NCBI GenBank assembly: GCA_034110465.1 | Contig: JAWUZD010000002.1 | Span: 34,836-98,835 of the forward strand | DNA from: Aurantibacter sp034110465 | GTDB lineage: Bacteria > Bacteroidota > Bacteroidia > Flavobacteriales > Flavobacteriaceae | Direction: 5' to 3' | Length of the DNA stretch: 64,000 bases | Shown: positions 55,454 through 63,998 of the stretch, piece after piece | Position numbering within the stretch: position 1 is the stretch's first letter | Layout: every line of letters begins with the position of its first letter | Notes under the pieces: model-generated | What the model saw: only the letters and a program-made list of their open reading frames with translations | What the model was told of the DNA's origin: nothing | Databases searched by the model: none | Translations under genes and position numbers: made by a program

Positions 55454-57559
55454 TTATAATTTATTAATTAAACTAAAATTTTTAATTTTAGCTTCTTTTG
55501 CTAATATAAAGGAAGGATTTAATTTTATTGCTTTATCAAAAGCATTAACGGCTTTAGTATATTCTTTAATTGTTTGAAAAAGTAAACCCTTATTGTAATG
55601 AATTAAGAAGTTATTAGGGTCTATATATATGGCGTAATCAAAATTATATGCTGCTTTTTTATATTCTTTCCTATTCATAAATATTATCCCAAGGTTTATA
55701 AAAGCATTAACTTGTTTTTTATCTAATAAAATCGCTTTTTCGTAATCCATAATTGCATACTTAAAATTGTTTTTTCCAAGCCACAAATGCCCTCTTTGTG
55801 TATAAGCTCTTGCAAAAGACACATTAACCTCTATCGTTTTAGAAAAATATTTGAATGCGTTATCAATATCTTTCATTAAAAGATATACCTTTCCTTTTAA
55901 GTAATATGTTTCGTCTAAAAACTGATTTAACTTAATAATATTATCTAAATCCAATAAAGCTTTAGCAAACTCTCCTTTTTTATAATAACATGTTGCTCTA
56001 TTAAAATAACCATAATATTTATTTGGAGTTAATTGAATAACTTTATTAAAATCATTTATTGCTTTATCTTCCAAATTATACTCTCCGTATAATAAACCTC
56101 TATTTAAATAAGCAACCATATATGATTTGTCTTTTTCAATTGCCAAATTTAAATTCTCTAATGATTTCATTTTATTGTTTAATAGACTATAAGCAAACGA
56201 CCTATTATAGTAAAGACCTGGAGATTCTGGATTAATTTTAATGGCTATATCTGAATCTTGAATTGCCATCTCATATTGTTTTTGAGAAATTCTATATTCA
56301 GACCTATTCATATAGGCTAAAAAATTATTTGGGTAATGCTCTATCACATTAGACCATAAGGTTTCTCCATTTTTAAACGTTTTAGAATATTGAAAAGAAA
56401 TTAAACCTAATATTATAATGAAAATTGAAAAACACACCGGCACTATCGTCTTAAACATATTTGAATATTTATACAGCCTAACTATACTTGTACTAGCAAT
56501 ATAAAATAATCCAAAATACGGTAAATACGTATACCTGTCTGCGGTAACTGCTGTCCCAAATGGTAAAACCTGGATTACAGGAATTAAAGTAATGAAGAAG
56601 AATCCAAAGCCAAATACTAAAATTCTATTTTTCTTTAATTTAGTCATCAACCATACAAACAAAGTAAGAACAGGTATAGCAGATGTATAATAAAACCAAG
56701 GATTTGAATCTCCTAATTTATTCACATATGGGTGATATGCGCTTAAGTTAAATGGGATAATTGCTTTAATTAAGTAAGTTAAATAGCCATAAAACCCTAC
56801 AGATAATGAATCTAATAAAGTCGTAAATCCTCTAGCCTCTATAGCACCACCTTTTGCTTGCATTCTTATAGAAAACACTACAAAAACAACACTTAATAGT
56901 AAAAACGGGACTTTCTCCACAATTAGCTTCAGATTAAGCTTTCTTATTTTTAAATAATCAATTAAAAATAAAACTAATGGAAGTATTACTGCTGTTCCTT
57001 TTGATAATAATGATAAGATGAAACATAATAAACAACCAATATAGTAGTAATACTTTGGGTATTTTGTTGCTTTATTAGAATAAAAATAATAAGTAATTAA
57101 AGATCCAATAAAAAACAACGTATACAATAAGTCTTTACGTGCAGATATCCAACCTACAACTTCAACATGCATAGGATGGGCTCCAAAAAGTAATGCTGTA
57201 ATAAAAGCAACTATAACATTCTTACTTAATATTTTGGTCAAATAAAACACCAAACTCACTACAAACAAATGTAACAACAAATTAAAAAAATGAAAAACTG
57301 CAGGGTTCAAACCATCTATAGTATAATCTATAGCCCATGAAATTAAAGTTAAAGGCACGTATGTACTAACAACTTCTGAAGTAGTAAATATGTTTTTGAT
57401 TCCTCTAAATGAAAAATCTTTTATTAAATCATTATTTAATATATATACTGTGTCATCCCAGTTTAAAAAATCATTAAACAAATTTTGACTTAAAAACATT
57501 ATAGTAACTATTAAAGAGCATAGGAGATAAAAATGTTTCTTTTGATATAGTTTGTTCAT
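55454..57559 (-). CDS. TMTC-like GT-C glycosyltransferase with C-terminal TPR repeats
   Basis: 701 residues. About eleven membrane helices fill residues 1-385, opening with FNDFLNWDDTVYILNN (an acidic Asp pair just outside the first helix, as in GT-C catalytic loops), then PLTLISWAIDYTIDGLNPAVFH and FGAHPMHVEVVGWISARKDL. This is the layout of eukaryotic TMTC and bacterial relatives. Residues about 390-695 form eight or nine TPR repeats (LAYMNRSEYRISQKQYEMAI and similar). A protein O-mannosyltransferase role is inferred. Separate unit from the adhesin, same strand. Confidence 0.8.
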   Translation of the reverse strand: MNKLYQKKHFYLLCSLIVTIMFLSQNLFNDFLNWDDTVYILNNDLIKDFSFRGIKNIFTTSEVVSTYVPLTLISWAIDYTIDGLNPAVFHFFNLLLHLFVVSLVFYLTKILSKNVIVAFITALLFGAHPMHVEVVGWISARKDLLYTLFFIGSLITYYFYSNKATKYPKYYYYIGCLLCFILSLLSKGTAVILPLVLFLIDYLKIRKLNLKLIVEKVPFLLLSVVFVVFSIRMQAKGGAIEARGFTTLLDSLSVGFYGYLTYLIKAIIPFNLSAYHPYVNKLGDSNPWFYYTSAIPVLTLFVWLMTKLKKNRILVFGFGFFFITLIPVIQVLPFGTAVTADRYTYLPYFGLFYIASTSIVRLYKYSNMFKTIVPVCFSIFIIILGLISFQYSKTFKNGETLWSNVIEHYPNNFLAYMNRSEYRISQKQYEMAIQDSDIAIKINPESPGLYYNRSFAYSLLNNKMKSLENLNLAIEKDKSYMVAYLNRGLLYGEYNLEDKAINDFNKVIQLTPNKYYGYFNRATCYYKKGEFAKALLDLDNIIKLNQFLDETYYLKGKVYLLMKDIDNAFKYFSKTIEVNVSFARAYTQRGHLWLGKNNFKYAIMDYEKAILLDKKQVNAFINLGIIFMNRKEYKKAAYNFDYAIYIDPNNFLIHYNKGLLFQTIKEYTKAVNAFDKAIKLNPSFILAKEAKIKNFSLINKL

Positions 57560-57940
57560 GTCTTAGAAAAAGGATGTCTAGTTTTAAAATTTTATTTCGT
57601 AATCAAAAGTAATAAAATAATTGTTCATGCCTGCTTACAATGGATTAAGTATGTTATCAACACGTATACAGAGATTCTATTTAATACTATTGATGTGTCA
57701 TCAAAACTAGCTATTAATAAAATATCCAAAAAGAATAATAAACTAGTTAACACTTAACCCAGACATTATAATAACACTTCATCTTGATTATCAACATAGT
57801 ACCTAATTAATTTATTATTATTAGTTTTAATTATTTTGTAATCAACCCATATTATTTCTTTATTGAATTAAAAAACAAAGGACATATCCGTTATATAATG
57901 TAAAAAAATCTTTTATTATTAATACTTTAGCTTAAAAAAA
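57560..57940. other. Divergent intergenic spacer in the island
   Basis: About 380 AT-rich bases between the TMTC-like gene and the haloperoxidase-like gene. It must hold promoters for both directions. TACTTTAG at about 57923 resembles a -7 element with one mismatch. No coding frame or RNA gene is evident. Confidence 0.5.
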
Positions 57941-59857
57941 ATGAAACAACTATTCTACATTCTTGTTTATCTAGCTCCGCTAACAATAATTAGTCAAGAA
58001 AGCAACTCTATAGCAAGAGTATGGATGGATACAATGTTGGATATGGTGAAAGAAGATGGGCAAGGTCCTACTATACAGGCGAGAAACTTGTTTCATGTTT
58101 CTGCAGCTATGTATGATGCTTGGGCTGCATATGACCCAAAGCAAACTACCTATTTTTTAGGAAAAGAAAAAAATGGGAATGTTATTTCTTTTAACTCCAA
58201 TTTTAAAAAAGTTTCAAAAAATATTGATAGCTTAAGATCTATAGCAATTAGCTATGCTGCTTTTAGAATTTTAAAAGCTCGATATGATGAATATGGTAGT
58301 AAAGGAAGAACAATAGATGTTTTATTATCCACTTTCGATAAGTATAACTTTAAAATTAGTGATCAAAAAACTAATTATGAAGCAGGTAAACCCGAAGCTT
58401 TAGGAAACTATATTGCGCAACAAATTTTATTGTTTGGAAAAAATGATGGTTCTAAAGAAGAAGACAGGCATGAACCTGAAAATTATCGTCCTAGAAACAA
58501 AAAATTACTACCTGAAACATCGGACATTACTGGACTTATATCCCCAAATAATTGGCAACCCATATATGTTAATAATTATATCAGGAAGAAAGGTTATGAT
58601 AAAAGTTTAAAGGATTGGAATTTATTACTTGTTGAAGGAAATGTTGACTTTTTAACCCCTTTTTGGGGAGAAGTACAATCTTTTGCTTTAAAAACCGAAT
58701 CAAAGCGAGGAATGGTTCACTTTAACCCTGGACATCCACCATATATAAATACTGGAAACGACCAACAAACCGAAGCTTACCGTTGGGGGTTTTCTTTAGT
58801 ACAGAGATATTCTAGCAAATTAGATAGTTACAATTCAACAACATGGGATACTTCACCAAAAGGAATAACAAACTTAGATGACCATTTACCTACAGGTCTT
58901 AGTGCATACCAAACCTATTATACCAATATAGAGAATAATAAAAAAGAAAAACAAGTTCAAAATCCAATAACAAAAAAAAAATATCCCAAAAACCTAGTTA
59001 AGCAAGGAGATTACTGTAGAGTTATTGCTGAATTTTGGGTTGATGGACCAAATACATATTCCCCTCCAGGCCATTGGTTAAAATTTTTAAATAAAGTATC
59101 CTACCATAAAGATTTTAAAAGAAAATGGAATGGAAAAGGAAAGGTTTTATCTCAATTAGATTGGGATATAAAAAGTTATTTTTTACTATGTGGCACTATG
59201 CATGATGCAGCAATAGCTTGTTGGAGTGCTAAAGGTTATTATGATTATGTAAGACCTATTTCTGCCATCAGGTATTTAGCTAGCTTAGGACAATCTTCTG
59301 ATGTGAATAGGCCTAGTTATAATAGTTCAGGTTTAAAACTTGAAAAAGGACTAGTTGAATTAGTAACAAGTAAAGATTCTTTAGTAGGAAATAATAAGGA
59401 ACATTTAAATAAAGTAAAAATATACAATTGGAGAGGCCCTGATGCGATTAATAATCCATATAATGATACAGCAGGTGTTGGTTGGATTCTTGCTGAAAAT
59501 TGGTGGCCATACCAACGTTATACTTTTACTACTCCTCCATTTGCGGGCTATACATCTGGACATTCAACATTCTCTATAGCAAGTGCAAAATTGTTAACCT
59601 ACATTTCCGGTTCGCCTTATTTCCCTGATGGTTTAGAAACGTATACTGCTGAAAAAAATGAATTTTTAGGTTTTGAAAATGGACCTTCTGAAACAGTAAC
59701 TCTTCAATGGGCAACTTTTTATGATGCAGCTATAGAAACTTGTTTATCTAGAGTTTGGGGAGGTATTCATCCACCTGTAGACGATATTGAAGGTAGAAGA
59801 ACAGGTAAAAAGGTTGCGGAAAATGCCATCGAATTCTCTAAATTTTTTTTTAACTAA
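57941..59857 (+). CDS. Vanadium-haloperoxidase/PAP2-type secreted enzyme
   Basis: 638 residues with a signal peptide ending at IISQ. All three pocket motifs are present: K431-GYYDYV-RP (Lys, Arg438), TSGHS with Ser539 and His541, and SRVWGGIHPPVDD with Arg604 and His610. These bind vanadate in haloperoxidases or phosphate in PAP2/acid phosphatases, so sequence alone cannot choose between bromide/iodide oxidation and phosphatase. It is longer than known bacterial iodoperoxidases and has a large N-terminal helical region. It is followed after 3 bases by the DUF2723 gene, so it is co-transcribed with a glycosyltransferase, which favours neither reaction but makes a lipid-carrier phosphatase worth testing. 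Confidence 0.87.
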   Translation: MKQLFYILVYLAPLTIISQESNSIARVWMDTMLDMVKEDGQGPTIQARNLFHVSAAMYDAWAAYDPKQTTYFLGKEKNGNVISFNSNFKKVSKNIDSLRSIAISYAAFRILKARYDEYGSKGRTIDVLLSTFDKYNFKISDQKTNYEAGKPEALGNYIAQQILLFGKNDGSKEEDRHEPENYRPRNKKLLPETSDITGLISPNNWQPIYVNNYIRKKGYDKSLKDWNLLLVEGNVDFLTPFWGEVQSFALKTESKRGMVHFNPGHPPYINTGNDQQTEAYRWGFSLVQRYSSKLDSYNSTTWDTSPKGITNLDDHLPTGLSAYQTYYTNIENNKKEKQVQNPITKKKYPKNLVKQGDYCRVIAEFWVDGPNTYSPPGHWLKFLNKVSYHKDFKRKWNGKGKVLSQLDWDIKSYFLLCGTMHDAAIACWSAKGYYDYVRPISAIRYLASLGQSSDVNRPSYNSSGLKLEKGLVELVTSKDSLVGNNKEHLNKVKIYNWRGPDAINNPYNDTAGVGWILAENWWPYQRYTFTTPPFAGYTSGHSTFSIASAKLLTYISGSPYFPDGLETYTAEKNEFLGFENGPSETVTLQWATFYDAAIETCLSRVWGGIHPPVDDIEGRRTGKKVAENAIEFSKFFFN

Positions 59858-59860
59858 CGT

Positions 59861-62800
59861 ATGATTTTTAAACAAATTAAGAGCAGAAATATTATAAGTC
59901 TAATTATTTTTATACTTATTTTTATTGTTTACGCTATTTCATCTCCACGTACTATTACATTTTGGGATAGTGCAGAATTTGTTTCAAGCAGTTTTAATTT
60001 ACAAGCAACTCATCCACCAGGATCTCCTTTTTACACAATGCTATGTAGTGTTATCATGCAGTTTTTTTCGGTTACTAATATTGCTTTTGTTTCTAACTTA
60101 ATATCTAGTTTTTTTGGTGCATTAACGGTTACATTCCTTTTTAAAATAGTTTATTTTATTACTACAAAAATTCAGAACAATAAATCTGAGTTCGAAACTA
60201 AACTCCTACCCTACTTTACAGGTGTCACTAGCGCTTTAACTTTAGCGTTTTCAAATAGTTTTTGGACTGCTTCTACAGAAACAGAAGTCTACACTCTTTC
60301 ATTTGCATTAATGACAATAATTATATTTGTAATGCTTAAATGGGAAGGTGCATCAAATAAAGAAGAAGAAACAAAACTTATTCTATTGTTTTCATTCTTA
60401 TTGGGAATTGTAACAGGTGTTCATTTAATAATAATTTCCATAATAATTCCTATTACTCTTTTATACACTCATAAAAAATATGGTTTAACGATAAAAAACA
60501 CAATCCTATCCTTAATCATTGGATGTGTCTTATTTTTAAGTATTTACATGTTTGCTATTCAAGGTGTTATAAAATTAGCTAATAATTTAGATATTTGGCT
60601 TGTTAATACATTTAAAACTTCAGTAAATATAGGAACTATAATCATTCTATTTTTATTAATATTCTTTTTTTTAATTACCCAATGGATTACTTATAAAAAA
60701 CAAAAGTCAAAATTACACCATATTACTCTATCTATTCTGTTTTTTTTTATTGGAATTAGTTCATATATAATGCCAATGCAAAGAGTGAATGCAAATACAC
60801 AAATTGCGAATGGAGTAAGTACAAGTAATAGAATGTTGAAATACATAAAAGGAGAACAATTTGGTATTAATAATATTCCATTATTAAAAGGCTATACTTA
60901 CAATGCGCCTCTAGACAAAAATTCACCTTTTATAGATGGGGAACCCGTTTTAACTTATGATTCTAATAGGCAAAAATATATTACTGTTGATAATGGTAAA
61001 TATAGTAAAACCAACTATTCTGATGAATTTTCTATGTACTTCCCAAGACTTTTTAATAAAAAAAATGAACATAAATACAAATTATGGACAACAATAAAAG
61101 GTGATTCTGTTAATTATAGTGTTAATGGTGAAACCAAAACTATTTACAGACCAACTAATCAGGAAAATTTTAATTTCTTTATAGATTATCAAGTTTCATG
61201 GTTATATCTACGATACTTATATTGGAACTTTATCGGTAAACAGAACAGTAATCACGGCATAGGATATATTAAAGATGGTAACTGGGTTAGCGGAATAAAT
61301 AGTATTGATAAATTAAGAGTTGGAGATATTTCTAATACACCTATGCGTTTTATTAATGATAAAAGTAGAAATACTTATTACTTTATACCTTTTATATTAG
61401 GTTTTATAGGTTTGTTATCATTAATAAGGCATAAGCACTATTTTTTAACAACAATTTTTATCTTTTTAGCTTTTGGAATTGGTATAACTATATACATTAA
61501 TCCAGTACCGCATAGTATTTTAGTAAGAGAACGTGATTACATTTTTATAGGATCGTTTATCATTTTCTCTCTTTGGGTTGGTCTATCAATTTTGCTAATT
61601 TACAACTCATTAAAATCAATATTTACAAGTAAAATCAGATTAATAGTTGTTTCAATTTTAGTATTAATCGGTGCTCCTCTACAAATGCTAGCAAAAGGCT
61701 GGAATGATCATCAACGAAGTCATGATTCTTTTTCTTATGATTTTGGAAAAGCCTACTTAGATGCTTGCCCAAAACAAGCAATACTTATTACTAATGGGGA
61801 TAATATGACATTTCCATTATGGTATTTACAAGAAGTAGAAAAATACAGAACAGATGTTAGAGTTTTAAATTATGATCAATTAAATTTAGATGTAAATATA
61901 CAGAATCTTAAAAAGGAAATAAATACTTCTAACCCTTTAGAGTTTAATTTAGATAGCCATTTATATATAGATGGTGTTGATCGATTAATACCACTTCAGC
62001 GAGAAACAAATAATGCAGCAGTTTTAACTAACTTATTTAATTTTTTAAACGACAGTACCACTCTAATAAATTGGAACGGAAAATTAAAACACTACATGCC
62101 AACAACAACATTTTCAATTCCAATAGATACCTTAAAAATTAGAAAACACGGATTGAATTTGAAAGAATTAAATGCGATATATACTCCTGAAATAAAATGG
62201 CATTTTGCTAAAAATTTCTATGAATTAAAAGATATTGTTTTATTAAACATTATAACAAAAAACATTCATAATAGACCGATTTGTTTTGCCGATAATGGTA
62301 AAAAAAATCATTACATCGGACTACAAAACTATTTTGTTAAAAATGGAATGGTGGAACAATTAGCACCACTAAAAAGAAAAAAATCATTAGACAACCCAAA
62401 AATTGTAAACACAACTATGATGTATCCATATGTTATGGATAAATTACATTTTAAAGGCTTAAATCATGAAAAAAAATACATAAATAGTGAGAACAGAACT
62501 TATGTTCAAGACATAATTAGACCAAATTATTATTTTCTAGCTCAAGCATTGATAGAAGAAGGAAAAACAAAAGAAGCGATAGCAGTATTAGATAAATCTT
62601 TTACTATTTTCCCAAATAAAACGATACCATACAAACAATATGCATTTGCATTAGGAAAATTATATTTTAGAGCAGGATTACCAGAAAAAGGAACTGAAAT
62701 ATGTACTATGGTTATGGAGAATTTTTTGGAAGAACTTACTTGGATTACTTCCTTTAATCCTCCACAACCTATGATAAATATAAAACATGCTGAAAAATTG

Positions 62801-62929
62801 AAAAATATGTATATACAAATGCTAGAACAATTTCCTGGAAACAAAACAACTTTAAAAAATTATGAACAACGTTTTGAAGCTTTAGAAGTAGGGTTTGTAA
62901 ACTGGAAGAAAACAAACTGGCCTTACTAA
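59861..62929 (+). CDS. DUF2723 membrane glycosyltransferase (PMT-like) with TPR-like C-terminus
   Basis: 1022 residues. TFWDSAEFVSSSFNLQATHP near residue 30-50, with Asp after the first helix, is the DUF2723 hallmark and parallels the catalytic Asp of PMT/ArnT GT-C enzymes. TASTETEVYTLSFAL and about 12 helices follow to about residue 615, with RERDYIF between the last helices. A soluble domain (NGDNMTFPLWYLQEVEKYRT) and TPR-like helices (about 885-990) end it. Family members are proposed protein O-mannosyltransferases in Bacteroidetes. Its own acceptor is unknown; the neighbouring adhesin is a candidate. Confidence 0.85.
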   Translation: MIFKQIKSRNIISLIIFILIFIVYAISSPRTITFWDSAEFVSSSFNLQATHPPGSPFYTMLCSVIMQFFSVTNIAFVSNLISSFFGALTVTFLFKIVYFITTKIQNNKSEFETKLLPYFTGVTSALTLAFSNSFWTASTETEVYTLSFALMTIIIFVMLKWEGASNKEEETKLILLFSFLLGIVTGVHLIIISIIIPITLLYTHKKYGLTIKNTILSLIIGCVLFLSIYMFAIQGVIKLANNLDIWLVNTFKTSVNIGTIIILFLLIFFFLITQWITYKKQKSKLHHITLSILFFFIGISSYIMPMQRVNANTQIANGVSTSNRMLKYIKGEQFGINNIPLLKGYTYNAPLDKNSPFIDGEPVLTYDSNRQKYITVDNGKYSKTNYSDEFSMYFPRLFNKKNEHKYKLWTTIKGDSVNYSVNGETKTIYRPTNQENFNFFIDYQVSWLYLRYLYWNFIGKQNSNHGIGYIKDGNWVSGINSIDKLRVGDISNTPMRFINDKSRNTYYFIPFILGFIGLLSLIRHKHYFLTTIFIFLAFGIGITIYINPVPHSILVRERDYIFIGSFIIFSLWVGLSILLIYNSLKSIFTSKIRLIVVSILVLIGAPLQMLAKGWNDHQRSHDSFSYDFGKAYLDACPKQAILITNGDNMTFPLWYLQEVEKYRTDVRVLNYDQLNLDVNIQNLKKEINTSNPLEFNLDSHLYIDGVDRLIPLQRETNNAAVLTNLFNFLNDSTTLINWNGKLKHYMPTTTFSIPIDTLKIRKHGLNLKELNAIYTPEIKWHFAKNFYELKDIVLLNIITKNIHNRPICFADNGKKNHYIGLQNYFVKNGMVEQLAPLKRKKSLDNPKIVNTTMMYPYVMDKLHFKGLNHEKKYINSENRTYVQDIIRPNYYFLAQALIEEGKTKEAIAVLDKSFTIFPNKTIPYKQYAFALGKLYFRAGLPEKGTEICTMVMENFLEELTWITSFNPPQPMINIKHAEKLKNMYIQMLEQFPGNKTTLKNYEQRFEALEVGFVNWKKTNWPY

Positions 62930-62943
62930 CCTATTTATAACTC

Positions 62944-63729
62944 ATGTTTTCATTTTCAACAGAAGTAACCTCTTCAAGCATTAGATCGGATAATGCATTA
63001 TATAAAAGGACACTAAAGGCATACCATTTAATCTCTAAAAAAACTCACGGGGATGTTTTAGAAATAGGCTGTGGTGAAGGCTATGGATTAGATATTATAA
63101 TAAAGAACACAAAATCTTTAACTGTTATAGATAAATCAAAATACACATTAAATAAAATTAAAAAGAGGTACAAAAAGGTAACAATAATAAATCAAAGAAT
63201 CCCACCCTTAAAGAACTTAAAAGACAATAGTTTTGATGTTGTAGTATCGTTTCAAGTTATAGAACACATAAAAGATGCAACATTGTTTATTAATGAAATC
63301 CATCGCGTTTTAAAGCCTAATGGAACTGCATATATAACTACTCCTAATTCAAAAAAATCAATAGCTAGAAATCCTTGGCACTATAAAGAATATAATTATT
63401 CCGAAATAAAGAGTTTAATTGAGCAAAAATTTATCAATTATTGCATCAAAGGCATAAAAGGAAATAAAAAAACAGATTCTTATTACTCAAAAAACAAACG
63501 ATCTGTAGAGCGTCTTTTACAATTAGATGTATTTAAAATACAACATATAATACCTGCATTCCTACTTAAACTACCCTATGAAATAGTTAATAGATTCAAT
63601 AGAGCTAGACTTTTTAAAAAGAACAATGCATTAGTTAATAGTATTACATTAGAAGATTATTCCTTAGATGATTATTCAACAGACACTTTAGATTTTTTCT
63701 GTACTATGAATAAAAAAGATATTTTATAA
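62944..63729 (+). CDS. Class I SAM-dependent methyltransferase with an island-junction C-terminus
   Basis: 261 residues. Core methyltransferase: VLEIGCGEGYGLDIII (SAM loop, about 40-55), NSFDVVVSFQVIEHIKD (motif post-I), RVLKPNGTAYITTPN. The type resembles methyltransferases of glycan and lipid-linked sugar pathways. 14 bases after the DUF2723 gene, so likely one operon of three. The last about eight codons (TMNKKDIL) are the reverse complement of the first codons of a deleted integrase gene, so the natural C-terminus was replaced or extended by a deletion junction near 63707. Confidence 0.82.
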   Translation: MFSFSTEVTSSSIRSDNALYKRTLKAYHLISKKTHGDVLEIGCGEGYGLDIIIKNTKSLTVIDKSKYTLNKIKKRYKKVTIINQRIPPLKNLKDNSFDVVVSFQVIEHIKDATLFINEIHRVLKPNGTAYITTPNSKKSIARNPWHYKEYNYSEIKSLIEQKFINYCIKGIKGNKKTDSYYSKNKRSVERLLQLDVFKIQHIIPAFLLKLPYEIVNRFNRARLFKKNNALVNSITLEDYSLDDYSTDTLDFFCTMNKKDIL

Positions 63730-63737
63730 TTGTTCAT
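63707..63737 (-). pseudogene. Vestige of the island A integrase (first ten codons)
   Basis: Reading leftward from ATG 63737 gives MNNYKISFLF, against MNNYKISILF of the integrase at 52028. Similarity ends near 63707, where the methyltransferase gene begins in the opposite sense. The upstream spacer is also homologous to that of the intact copy, at roughly three-quarters identity by eye. Confidence 0.75.
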
Positions 63738-63759
63738 AATATTTTAGTTTTTAAATTAG

Positions 63760-63797
63760 GGTGCACCTCGAAAGAAAATAGTGTGCCTTTTTGTACA
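63760..63797. promoter_or_regulatory. Diverged iterated sites upstream of the integrase vestige
   Basis: GGTGCACC (a perfect palindrome, 63760-63767), AGTGTGCC 20 bases on, and TGTACA about 12 bases later occupy the same relative positions as the three GTGTACC sites at 52052-52091. Confidence 0.4.
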
Positions 63798-63863
63798 TCT
63801 AAAAAGATGTAAATTGATTAAATAATTGTGTGTGAGTTAAATTAAATAACGAGATAAAAACTT

Positions 63864-63920
63864 TGTGAAGCACTACGAAACGTATAAAAACAAAAAAGAC
63901 CCACTGAAACAGTAAGTCTT
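63864..63920 (+). repeat. 57-base direct repeat, tRNA-proximal copy (att junction)
   Basis: Identical to 52154-52210. It ends four bases from the tRNA-Arg 3' end. The shared right boundary (AGTAAGTCTT) marks the junction between island and tRNA flank. Confidence 0.8.
63886..63920 (-). terminator. Terminator of tRNA-Arg, supplied by the island repeat
   Basis: Read leftward from the tRNA: AAGACTTACTG, loop TTT, CAGTGGGTCTT, then TTTTGTTTTT. The hairpin begins four bases after the tRNA and lies wholly within the 57-base repeat. Confidence 0.7.
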
Positions 63921-63924
63921 AAAG

Positions 63925-63998
63925 TGAGCCCGACAGGATTCGAACCTGTGACCGCCTCCTTAGAAGGGAGGTGCTCTATCCAGCTGAGCTACGAGCCC
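63925..63998 (-). tRNA. tRNA-Arg (anticodon TCT)
   Basis: A 74-base cloverleaf reads leftward from 63998: acceptor GGGCTCG pairing with CGGGCTC (two G-U pairs), D arm GCTC/GAGC, anticodon stem CCTCC/GGAGG around CTTCTAA (anticodon TCT, reading AGA/AGG), T arm ACAGG-TTCGAAT-CCTGT, discriminator A at 63925. CCA is not encoded. It is the inferred island insertion site. Confidence 0.96.

Larger units (their letters stand above)
48805..63920. mobile_element. Tandem genomic islands inserted at tRNA-Arg (inferred)
   Basis: A 57-base perfect repeat lies next to tRNA-Arg (63864-63920) and again at 52154-52210, upstream of an integrase gene; its last 10 bases (AGTAAGTCTT) recur at 48805-48814. That geometry fits two islands: A (about 52211-63920, integrase reduced to a stub) and B (about 48815-52210, integrase with one stop codon). 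All three core copies end at the same base, with unrelated sequence beyond, as expected for att junctions. The cargo is surface proteins, glycosyltransferase-like enzymes, a haloperoxidase-type enzyme and a nuclease. The 10-base left end is the weakest part. Confidence 0.6.

Noticed and set aside
48805..63920. Prophage
   Set aside because: Apart from the integrase there are no capsid, terminase, portal, lysis or replication genes; the tail-fibre-like proteins have signal peptides and are surface proteins.
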